Assembly: GCF_022458865.1 (NCBI RefSeq)
Contig: NZ_JAJNMU010000023.1
Span: forward strand, 1 to 64,000
Reading direction: 5' to 3'
Origin: Paenibacillus periandrae
GTDB lineage: Bacteria > Bacillota > Bacilli > Paenibacillales > NBRC-103111
Length of the DNA: 64,000 bases
Positions 45,109 to 51,806 of this stretch are shown here, piece by piece. A program made the translations under genes and the position numbers. The notes beneath the pieces are model-generated. The model was not told where the DNA came from. It searched no databases and was given only the letters and a program-made list of their open reading frames with translations. Each line of letters begins with the position of its first letter. The first letter of the stretch is position 1.

Positions 45109-45861
45109 CTACTCTGGAATCATTTCATTGAGACAAGCTAAAGCGTTTAGTGTTCTCGGAAAGCCCATATAGGGAAGGCAGTGAGTGATAGCGGAGATCA
45201 TGGCTTCCTTGTCATTTCCTACATTTTTGTTACCCTGTACATGTGCCTTCACTTGACCTTCTGCGCCACCGAGTGCACTGACAATGCAGAGAGTCAGCAA
45301 TTCTCGCGTCTTTAAATCAAGACCGCCGCGGGTATAGAAATCGCCAAAGCAGAAGGCAGAAAGGTAGTCCTGTATATGCTTTTGATTGGATGGGGCAATT
45401 TCCCGCATTTTTTCAATGAGATCCCCGAAAATCTCTATCTGCACGCCTAGCCCCTTTTCAAACCGATTTTCTTCTTCCACCTGCTTCTGGCTTTCAAGCG
45501 GCAATGCAATATTCCTGGCTTTGAAGACTTCATTGATCTCATTAATGGCGTTTAGCGTTTTGGGGAAACCAAGGTATGGCGCACAATGGTAAATGGCTTC
45601 TTTGATTTCCAATGGTGTGAGTCCAACGTTCAGCGCGGCATGAGCATGTGCCTTGAGCTGGGGCAAGGTTTGATTGGTTGCAAGCACTACTAGAGTAATA
45701 AGCTCGCGCTGTTTGTTATCCAGGCTGCCTTGATAATAAACTTCCCCAAAAATAAAACGGCTCAGGATGTTCTGAAAATCAGGATCGGTTGCATAAACCG
45801 CTGGCACTCCATCGCCAAATAGTTGTTTGTACGTTTCTTGGCTCTTTTCATTCCGATTCAT
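45109..45861 (-). CDS. Carboxymuconolactone decarboxylase family protein, two domains
   Basis: A 250-residue all-helical protein made of two CMD domains (about 25-110 and 140-245). The second has LTLCIVSALGGAEGQVKAHV; the first has LATNQTLPQLKAHAHAALNV. Neither carries the AhpD CxxC pair, so a peroxiredoxin-reducing function is unlikely; relatives act on lactone rings or as unknown redox partners. The start is ATG 45861 with AGGAGG 7 nt upstream. The reading frame stays open upstream into a fragment with membrane-protein character, but that part is a gene remnant. Confidence 0.9.
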   Translation of the reverse strand: MNRNEKSQETYKQLFGDGVPAVYATDPDFQNILSRFIFGEVYYQGSLDNKQRELITLVVLATNQTLPQLKAHAHAALNVGLTPLEIKEAIYHCAPYLGFPKTLNAINEINEVFKARNIALPLESQKQVEEENRFEKGLGVQIEIFGDLIEKMREIAPSNQKHIQDYLSAFCFGDFYTRGGLDLKTRELLTLCIVSALGGAEGQVKAHVQGNKNVGNDKEAMISAITHCLPYMGFPRTLNALACLNEMIPE

Positions 45862-46165
45862 AACTAAGCCTCCTGCTTGTTTTTTGCGGCTGAATGAAAC
45901 CGTTGCAAGAATTACGGAAATGGCGACTGATATGAAAATAAACATGGCGGATAATGGTCCATGTGACAAAACTACAAATAATACCGCAGCTGTAGATGTA
46001 AAGGCTATACAAATCGAGTCCAACGATTTTTGCCTTCATCGTCTCTTTGATGGGCGTGTTGTAATCCCACCGATGACACCCCTTCTCTGGATCGCCGAAA
46101 CCTATACAACCAGGATAAATCTGAGATACATTCAAGCCGGTATTCGCAAATTTCGTATAGTCCAT
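45862..46165 (-). pseudogene. Aldo/keto reductase with internal deletion, joined to membrane-protein remnant
   Basis: GGGAGGAACG precedes ATG 46165, and the first residues MDYTKFANTGLNVSQIYPGC and IGFGDPEKG match the AKR N-terminus. The frame then jumps directly to HRWDYNTPIKETMKA, which lies about 100 residues further in the intact gene at 42.1 kb. After about 46023 another frame continues as LSHGPLSAMFIFISVAISVI and LATVSFSRKKQ, resembling the C-terminal end of a membrane transporter. The catalytic Tyr and Lys are gone. This is a rearranged, dead copy with a still-good ribosome site. Confidence 0.7.
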
Positions 46166-46213
46166 TTCGTCGTTCCTCCCTTATTTGCTTAAATAAAGAT
46201 CAAATGGGTGACT

Positions 46214-46609
46214 TTATTGTTGTACATCAGGCATTGATTCGCGCGGCGCAACCTTGACGGTCGCAGAACGGGATCGCGCGCTGATCATCGAGTTCAGATA
46301 GGGGCTTACCTTGTATTTCGCACGGTATGCATCGTCGATGAGATCGACCATTTGCCCAGCGATCGGTTCGAAAGATACCTCCTTTGTCATGCCAGCGACA
46401 GTAATGAGTCCCGTCTTCTGCCGCACGGCTGCCTGATACCAACGGGAGTTCTGCCCGTAGTAGGCGCGTACATAAAGTGAGCCACTAACCACAACAGACC
46501 AAATCCAAGTCGGGGTGCCGTAGGTTACTCCGTCTTCACGGAACGGCGAGATGTGTAGGTCATCGGCTTCAGCCATTCGGTTCAGTTCTTCTTTCGACCA
46601 TGCTCCCAT
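46214..46609 (-). CDS. DUF2255 family protein
   Basis: A 131-residue protein beginning MGAWSKEELNRMAEADDLHI, with GTPTWIWSVVVSGSLYVRAY and SRWYQAAVRQKTG as the conserved body. This pattern is that of DUF2255, a small beta-rich family related in layout to flavin/nitroreductase-like split barrels. The function is unknown. It starts at ATG 46609 with AGGAGG 9 nt upstream; a nearer ATG at 46613 is out of frame. It is adjacent to a redox gene cluster and divergent from the second TetR gene. Confidence 0.82.
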   Translation of the reverse strand: MGAWSKEELNRMAEADDLHISPFREDGVTYGTPTWIWSVVVSGSLYVRAYYGQNSRWYQAAVRQKTGLITVAGMTKEVSFEPIAGQMVDLIDDAYRAKYKVSPYLNSMISARSRSATVKVAPRESMPDVQQ

Positions 46610-46846
46610 CCATGGTATCCTCCTAAAACTTTGATATTAAATATGCGGTTATAAACCATATATAGTGTGTACCAAACTCGAACTAACTACAGCGACACAA
46701 AAATGAACATTGATTGTTTAATCAACTCGCGTTTATAATTATAGACAGAAACAACATACTTGCAATGGTCAATTCCTCGCGATATGTGGATTACTCAACA
46801 AAATATCAATAATTGCCGATTATCTTACGTAGGGGGCTTTTTAGAA

Positions 46847-47392
46847 ATGACTAAAATGGATCGAAGAGTACTCAAATCACGAGAAGCCATAAAGAAAGCC
46901 ATTCTTGAACTGATGGCAGAAAAAAACTTCGATGACATTACCATCCGGGATATTTCCGACAGGGCGAATGTGAATCGAGGTACGATATATCTACATTATA
47001 TGGATAAATACGATTTGCTGGATAAGATTATCGAAGAACACATCAGCAATCTCCGTGAACTTTGCCATTCTGCATCTGACATGAGCTTCCAAGAAGGAAA
47101 CTACGTCTGGTTCGATTATTTTGCGGACCATCATTTGTTCTTTTCAACCATGCTAACCACGAAAAGTGCAGCTCATTTTCGTAGCCGATTCCTTGATTTA
47201 GTCGTCCAAGAGTATAAGGTTGAAGTCGATGTAACCGAAGGAAAAAATCAAGGCTTAGATGGAGATGTGATTCTTCAATTTTTTGGGGGGGCTGTCGTTG
47301 GGGCCGTGGAATGGTGGTTCAGGAACGGAATGCCTGTGCCCCATCGTGTCATGGCAGAACAAACGGGGATATTGCTAGATAGAAATTTTTAA
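46847..47392 (+). CDS. TetR family regulator (paralogue 2)
   Basis: A 181-residue regulator with helix-turn-helix ITIRDISDRANVNRGTIYLH in the first 55 residues and a helical ligand domain, ending VEWWFRNGMPVPHRVMAEQT. Nearly every block matches the regulator at 40228-40776, including the start DRRVLKSREAIKKAILELM. It begins at ATG 46847 with AGGGGGC upstream. It is divergent from the DUF2255 gene (about 237 bases between). Together the two paralogues flank the carbonyl/redox cluster, and each faces away from a minus-strand gene, suggesting duplication of a regulator-target module. Confidence 0.92.
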   Translation: MTKMDRRVLKSREAIKKAILELMAEKNFDDITIRDISDRANVNRGTIYLHYMDKYDLLDKIIEEHISNLRELCHSASDMSFQEGNYVWFDYFADHHLFFSTMLTTKSAAHFRSRFLDLVVQEYKVEVDVTEGKNQGLDGDVILQFFGGAVVGAVEWWFRNGMPVPHRVMAEQTGILLDRNF

Positions 47393-47416
47393 TCGCATTT
47401 CCCCTTTTTGACCAAA

Positions 47417-47452
47417 ATCCTCATCCCTAAATCGAGATGAGAATCTCTTTTT
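47417..47452 (+). terminator. Probable terminator after TetR paralogue 2
   Basis: An imperfect 10-bp stem (AATCCTCATC with GATGAGAATC) is followed by TCTTTTTG. Confidence 0.5.
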
Positions 47453-47480
47453 GAGGTCAATAAGATTCACTAGCGTTGCA

Positions 47481-47717
47481 TTAATTTTCTCTGAATGTCC
47501 ATAATCTTCTGTCTTTATTAATTTCAAGTACAAAAAAATCCTTTACATTGGAATGGCAGGTAGTTCCTGTCCATAATCCACAGTTGGTGTAAAGATTATA
47601 GTTAGCTTCCGCATTGCATTGACCGTTGTCATTTGAGAACAACAGATTCGGTTGTTCTGCTATCTCAATAATTTCGTTATACAATTTTACTCCCTTATTT
47701 TTTAGAAATTCAATCAT
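47481..47717 (-). CDS. Small hypothetical protein
   Basis: A 78-residue frame in AT-rich DNA (MIEFLKNKGVKLYNEIIEIA, followed by a Cys/Asn-rich second half with NCGLWTGTTC). I do not recognise a family. It has no strong ribosome site. Its base composition matches the neighbouring barstar-family gene, so it may belong to the same island, perhaps as a truncated immunity-type gene. It could also be a chance frame. Confidence 0.35.
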   Translation of the reverse strand: MIEFLKNKGVKLYNEIIEIAEQPNLLFSNDNGQCNAEANYNLYTNCGLWTGTTCHSNVKDFFVLEINKDRRLWTFREN

Positions 47718-47831
47718 TAAAATGCATCTCTACTTTCCAGAATATTTAATTTTTTTCCTATATAATAAAGCAACCTTGCATTCTTTTCTCATGAAACTTC
47801 GATTTTATTGGCTTTTAGAAAAATGATGTTA

Positions 47832-48602
47832 TTAGCAAATCAATGTAACTTGATTTGAAATTAATAAATCTTCGATTTTTTGTAATTTTACTCTCTCAGA
47901 TTCTTTTATTTTATATTGATGTATTAACTCATTAAAATTTCCATTAGAAAAATGGAGAGCAAATGGCGGCTTTGCGCCAAAACCACCACAAAAACAATCA
48001 TCAAGACTATCCAAACACGAACCATAATATCCACCTGGTCCATTCATTGCTTCTCCTAAGGCATAATAGAAGGATTTAGAATCGACTACATGAGTCATAT
48101 CTAAGTAATAATTTTTTTTATTAGTTGAATTATTATAATATGTAGCGGAGTGTATTCGAATAACTTCTAACCAACCTAACCTTTGTCTCTGTGATAGACT
48201 TGACCATGTATTTATTTTTGTTGGTTTTTTGATCATCCATTGATTCCAAATTTCCTCGGCTTCAATAGAGAGTTCTGACGCGAACTCACCAGACAATTGC
48301 AGATTTAATATCCCCTGAAGAGTAATTGGATTCTTAAGAAAATAATATGGTTTATCTAGAATAAAGTTATACGAGCCAATTATCTTCCCATCTTGACTCA
48401 GCATATTAATATGAATTCCTGTCATTTCAGATTTGGTTGCCAAGCAGTGATCAATAAAGGTCTCCGATAACTCTAAACCCTGTATAACTATTCCATATAA
48501 ATCGCATACTTTACTGCTCCGTTTACCTAAAAAACCTACTATATCCATACAGTTCCCAATAAGCAAATCACTTTTATCATCTATTAGTAAATATTTGTTC
48601 AT
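47832..48602 (-). CDS. Barstar-family (RNase inhibitor-like) protein with extra N-terminal domain
   Basis: A 256-residue protein. The last roughly 90 residues (165-255) contain YYLDMTHVVDSKSFYYALGE and NGPGGYYGSCLDSLDDCFCG, followed by GFGAKPPFALHFSN. This is the barstar fold: the inhibitor helix with aromatic and acidic residues that plug an RNase active site. The first roughly 160 residues are an unassigned domain (MNKYLLIDDKSDLLIGNCMD). Free-standing barstar is about 90 residues, so this is a two-domain immunity-type protein. The start is ATG 48602 with AATGGAGGTATT upstream. No barnase-like RNase gene is visible nearby; the cognate toxin may be lost or lie elsewhere. It sits in an AT-rich accessory island. 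Confidence 0.8.
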   Translation of the reverse strand: MNKYLLIDDKSDLLIGNCMDIVGFLGKRSSKVCDLYGIVIQGLELSETFIDHCLATKSEMTGIHINMLSQDGKIIGSYNFILDKPYYFLKNPITLQGILNLQLSGEFASELSIEAEEIWNQWMIKKPTKINTWSSLSQRQRLGWLEVIRIHSATYYNNSTNKKNYYLDMTHVVDSKSFYYALGEAMNGPGGYYGSCLDSLDDCFCGGFGAKPPFALHFSNGNFNELIHQYKIKESERVKLQKIEDLLISNQVTLIC

Positions 48603-48695
48603 AATACCTCCATTATTACCTCTAATGTAGCTATTTTTTAAGCTTTTAGTCACCTCCAATTTCAAATAAAAGACTCGTTTTATTCCTTTTATTCA

Positions 48696-48955
48696 ATTAT
48701 TTTTACATTGTACAGTAAAGCCCTCTTCAAGAGTAGGCATTTCCAATTTTTTCATGGTGCTCTTTATTCCCACATCTGGAATCTTCTCTTTACCTTGACG
48801 CAATTCATTTCTTTTCAGGGATTCGGTAAAATTAGGTTCGAAATAATAATCTATTACTTTAAACTTATAGTATGTGTATTGAAAAATTTTTCTTTGTAAA
48901 AGGTTGATTTCCCTGAAGCTTGTATACCTATAAAAATCACACATTCCATATTCAT
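48696..48955 (-). pseudogene. P-loop (polynucleotide kinase-like) ATPase with internal deletion
   Basis: From ATG 48955 the frame reads MNMECVIFIGIQASGKSTFY, a Walker A motif of the PNK/AAA_33 type, continues KEKFFNTHTISL and stops. A second frame from about 48860 reads KVIDYYFEPNFTESLKRNEL, then RQGKEKIPDVGIKSTMKKLE and MPTLEEGF, the C-terminal half of the same kinase family, ending at 48696. From memory, about 60 residues including the Walker B region are missing between them. The deletion also shifted the frame. The start overlaps the stop of an upstream frame by four bases (ATGA). Confidence 0.7.
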
Positions 48956-49098
48956 TCATCCTTATCTAAATATACATATTGATTAATATAGTTCCTATCC
49001 TGAGAAAATACCGGTGTCTCATGATCAACATCCCATTTACTTCGTTTGGCTTCACCTTTAAAGTGTTGCTGCTTAGCGAACTCAAATAGCCATGGGAT
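48952..49098 (-). pseudogene. C-terminal remnant of a gene coupled to the kinase
   Basis: A start-less frame reads PWLFEFAKQQHFKGEAKRSK, then WDVDHETPVFSQDRNYINQY and VYLDKDE, ending in a TGA that overlaps the kinase start (ATGA). An in-frame stop closes the upstream side. It looks like a real protein end in a two-gene operon with the kinase; I do not recognise the family. Confidence 0.5.
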
Positions 49099-49136
49099 CC
49101 TTTACCCTTCAATATTATGTAATTAAATCCTTCCAT

Positions 49137-49196
49137 AAAGTCTTGTTCAATATAGTATTAAAGTCTTGTTCAATAGGATTCAATATGTGGTAAAAT
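49137..49196 (+). promoter_or_regulatory. Promoter with two 16-bp direct repeats
   Basis: AAAGTCTTGTTCAATA occurs at 49137-49152 and again at 49160-49175 (23-base period). The second copy contains a possible -35 TTGTTC (49166-49171), and TAAAAT at 49191-49196 could be the -10 (19-base spacer). The phasing of about two helical turns suggests an activator or repressor site. Confidence 0.5.
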
Positions 49197-49228
49197 ATAG
49201 CTATAAATTTATGGTGGTGAAGGTGTGT

Positions 49229-49490
49229 ATGGCTAAATATAATCAGCGTCAATGCAAACGAATATTATCTGATAGATTAATGGAAAAGAGATACATGATA
49301 TTTAGATCTTCAAATTATGTACCCAAATATATTATTCAAGCAATTAAAGATAATAAGAAGCTTAACTATTTAGTACGGCATTTTGAATATGATAACGCCT
49401 ACAAAAATTCACCTCTAACATATCAAATATATAAGATTAAAGCGTTCAATAATGAGGAAGAAAAACAAAAAGGGAAGCACCTCCATTTTA
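49229..49490 (+). pseudogene. Hypothetical basic protein, 3' end cut by GC-rich insert
   Basis: ATG 49229 (with GGTGAAGGTG upstream) opens about 87 AT-rich codons: MAKYNQRQCKRILSDRLMEK, then YMIFRSSNYVPKYIIQAIKD and later LTYQIYKIKAFNNEEEKQKG. It is rich in Lys, Arg, Tyr and Asn. At about 49485-49495 the base composition changes sharply, and the frame runs into GC-rich codons (Pro/Arg-rich) to a stop at 49574. The true C-terminus is therefore lost. No family recognised. It has its own promoter with direct repeats. Confidence 0.5.
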
Positions 49491-50605
49491 TCGTTGATCG
49501 GCCCTGCCGAGCCGCGGGGACTCTCCCTCCGCCGCTCGAAGTACGAGAATTTTCCTCGGGATGGCCATGCCGATGAGGGATGCTGCTGAGGGTCAGCAGG
49601 AGCACATCGAGACACTGCCGCTGTTCTCCACCACGGACAAGGGCGGACGGATGACTGTGCTCCGGCCGGGACGCCGCGTCGGACGCACAGCTCCGCTGCT
49701 GCCGTGGCTGCTCGCAGCCGCTGCACTGTGGGCGCTGACAGGCTCCGTGCCTTTCGGCGCCCTGCTCGGCCTGGCGCCGACACCGGCGATCAGCATGCTC
49801 CTCGGCCATCCGGTTACAGTGGGCGTCGCAGTGGTGCTGCTGTTCGTCGCGATCGGTGCGACCATCGGAGTGTACTCGCAAGCGATCGAGCAGTTCGGAC
49901 AGACCAGGGTTGCCGGCCTGTTCGCGAGGCTCGCGGTCACAGGAGGACTCGCCGTAAGCGCGGGAGTCCTCCTGCTCTGGACGCTGACGAGTGATCCGTC
50001 GCGATCCTTCGACTTCGAAGCCATCGCGACATCGCCGACGATCCCGCTAGAGTTCGGTGCCGTAGTCGGAGCCGGCTTAGCCCTCTGGGCCGCCATCGCG
50101 CTCCTGCGGTTGCTGGGCTCGATCGCTCACGCCCGGCGGCGTCAGGCGGACATCGAGCGCCTTCGCGTGGAGGGCTCGTCATTCACCGGGACGCTGACCG
50201 CCGTGAACTTCACGAACAGTTGGCTCTTCAATTTCCCGGTGTTCACGGTCGAGGTAGGTTACATCGTCGATGGTGCTCCTCGTGTCGTCTCTGCGCACAT
50301 GCGCACCAGCGCCGACCGCGTCCCCGTCGTCGGCTCGCGCATGCTCGTGCTGATTGATGATGGCGGAACCAGCCATGTAGAGCTGGACCCGTCCAACGGA
50401 GCGACATTCGAGCCGGACGTGGGGAAGTATGCCGCACCGGACGGCTGATGCTTCGGTTGGTGCATTGATCGGGAGCGGCGAGTGCATCTAGTGCAACAGT
50501 TCACGCCCCGACGGCTCTATGATCGGTCTCCGGAACGATGTCCAGCACACGCTCTGGGAGCAACTGGTGTCGGCACGAATCGGCGCGCTGGGGAGTATGT
50601 GTAGC
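49490..50605. other. GC-rich foreign insert of actinobacterial character
   Basis: Between about 49490 and 50605 the DNA is strikingly GC-rich, with G or C at most third codon positions, while both flanks are very AT-rich. The one complete gene in it and the start of a second look actinobacterial. Neither edge carries recognisable terminal repeats or a target duplication. It interrupts a gene on each side. It could be a horizontal insert or an assembly chimera. Confidence 0.75.
49561..50448 (+). CDS. Actinobacteria-like membrane protein with DUF3592-like C-terminal domain
   Basis: Up to 295 residues, with high-GC codon use unlike any neighbour. Membrane segments are visible at about 45-65 (LLPWLLAAAALWALTG), 83-104 (VTVGVAVVLLFVAIGATIGV), 120-142 and 165-185. 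The soluble C-terminal part has SFTGTLTAVNFTNSWLFNFP and VFTVEVGYIVDG, a beta-rich domain like DUF3592-type membrane proteins. Alanine, valine and arginine richness is typical of Microbacteriaceae-like actinobacteria. The start is uncertain: ATG 49561, 49567 or 49573, or ATG 49651 (MTVLRPGRRVGRTA), which has AAGGGCGG upstream. The function is unknown. Confidence 0.6.
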   Translation: MAMPMRDAAEGQQEHIETLPLFSTTDKGGRMTVLRPGRRVGRTAPLLPWLLAAAALWALTGSVPFGALLGLAPTPAISMLLGHPVTVGVAVVLLFVAIGATIGVYSQAIEQFGQTRVAGLFARLAVTGGLAVSAGVLLLWTLTSDPSRSFDFEAIATSPTIPLEFGAVVGAGLALWAAIALLRLLGSIAHARRRQADIERLRVEGSSFTGTLTAVNFTNSWLFNFPVFTVEVGYIVDGAPRVVSAHMRTSADRVPVVGSRMLVLIDDGGTSHVELDPSNGATFEPDVGKYAAPDG

Positions 50606-50750
50606 CGTTTGTTGTAGTGAAATTTCCAGTAAATACTCTTTCAATATGATTCTTAATGCAACCGTCTTCTAATATTCTTTTTACTAAAGATTCTGTTGTT
50701 CCATGATAAAGTATCAAAATAAACACATCCTGACGAAATATTTTATCCAT
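50605..50750 (-). pseudogene. ADP-ribosyltransferase/2'-phosphotransferase-like N-terminal fragment
   Basis: From ATG 50750 the frame reads MDKIFRQDVFILILYHGTTE, then SLVKRILEDGCIKNHIERVF and TGNFTTTNG. The YHGT motif and the following helix are typical of ART-fold proteins (PARP-like, RNA 2'-phosphotransferase and related toxins). About 47 residues in, at roughly 50605, the text switches to GC-rich codons of the inserted DNA and runs to a stop at 50517. The remaining catalytic Glu region is missing. No strong ribosome site is visible. Confidence 0.5.
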
Positions 50751-50843
50751 TCCGTTTTCAAATTAAATTTCACCAGTGTGAATTCGCTTATTGTCAGCCC
50801 AATTACAATCGCTTCCATCACGAATCCTTTATCCCCCTCTTTC

Positions 50844-51806
50844 TTAATTTGCTTTGAGTAAAAATTTAGGGCGCAACTGTGCAAGCATGTCTTCCGTCAT
50901 TTTGGTCAAATCGTATTCCGCTTTAAAACCCCATTCCTGCTCGGCTGCCGTAGCATCGATGGAGTTGGGCCAGCTGTCTGCTATGCTCTGACGGGCAGCA
51001 TCGATGGCGTATTCCAGTTGGAATTCAGGGATATGCTTTTTAATTTCGGCTGCAAAATCCTCCGGTTCAACGCTCATGGCCGTAATGTTAAATGCATTTC
51101 TATGGATGAGTGTAGAGCTATCCGCTTCCATCAAGGCAATGATCGCATTCAGCGCGTCTGGCATATACATCATGTCCATATAGGTCCCTTTACCAATATT
51201 CGAAGTATATTTGACGTTCTTCATCGCTTCATAGTAAATTTCCACTGCATAGTCAGTTGTGCCGCCGCCTGGTGGTGTGACATAGGAAATTAATCCGGGA
51301 AAACGCAGCCCTCTGGTATCAACGCCAAATTTGTGGTAGTAATAGTCACATAACAGCTCACCGGCAACTTTATTCACGCCGTACATCGTCGTAGGCCGCT
51401 GGACGGTGTCCTGCGGTGTATTGTTTTTAGGTGTTGTTGGACCGAATGCCCCGATGGAGCTCGGTGTAAAGAATTGGCATTGCAATTCTCTGGCAACTTC
51501 CAGCGCATTGACCAATCCACCCATGTTCAAATTCCAGGCAAAAAGCGGTTTCGTTTCGGCAATGGCTGACAACAAAGCAGCCAGATGCATGATGGTATCG
51601 ACCTGATACGTTGCGGCAATGTCAAACATGCTTTTGGCATCCGTGACATCAAGCACTTCATAGGGACCCGATTGGGCAAGCTGTGTTTCTTCCTTTTTCC
51701 TGATGTCTGTTGCGATGACATTGTCCGCACCGTAAATGTCTCGCAGTTTCGTTGTAAGCTCGGAACCGATTTGACCTAAAGCACCGGTGATTAATATTTT
51801 TTTCAT
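50844..51806 (-). CDS. tdh: L-threonine 3-dehydrogenase, SDR (epimerase-like) type
   Basis: A 320-residue NAD-dependent short-chain dehydrogenase. The Rossmann start ILITGALGQIGSEL (GxxGxxG), the active-site Ser/Thr-Tyr-Lys set in TPSSIGAFGP and TMYGVNKVAGEL, and the substrate loop near GGGTTDYAVEIYYEAMK identify the extended-SDR threonine dehydrogenase rather than the zinc ADH type. It oxidises L-threonine to 2-amino-3-ketobutyrate, which the adjacent kbl product cleaves. Its start codon overlaps the end of kbl by four bases, so both enzymes are made together. Length and context support the assignment strongly. Confidence 0.92.
   Translation of the reverse strand: MKKILITGALGQIGSELTTKLRDIYGADNVIATDIRKKEETQLAQSGPYEVLDVTDAKSMFDIAATYQVDTIMHLAALLSAIAETKPLFAWNLNMGGLVNALEVARELQCQFFTPSSIGAFGPTTPKNNTPQDTVQRPTTMYGVNKVAGELLCDYYYHKFGVDTRGLRFPGLISYVTPPGGGTTDYAVEIYYEAMKNVKYTSNIGKGTYMDMMYMPDALNAIIALMEADSSTLIHRNAFNITAMSVEPEDFAAEIKKHIPEFQLEYAIDAARQSIADSWPNSIDATAAEQEWGFKAEYDLTKMTEDMLAQLRPKFLLKAN

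Noticed and set aside
49561..50448. The GC-rich gene as a toxin of the barstar-family protein
   Set aside because: It encodes a multi-pass membrane protein with no RNase motif and is foreign in composition.
49415..50504. Several long overlapping minus- and plus-strand open frames in the GC-rich block
   Set aside because: GC-rich DNA has few stop codons, so long chance frames are expected. Only the plus frame at 49561-50448 shows membrane segments, a sensible codon pattern and a folded-domain-like end.
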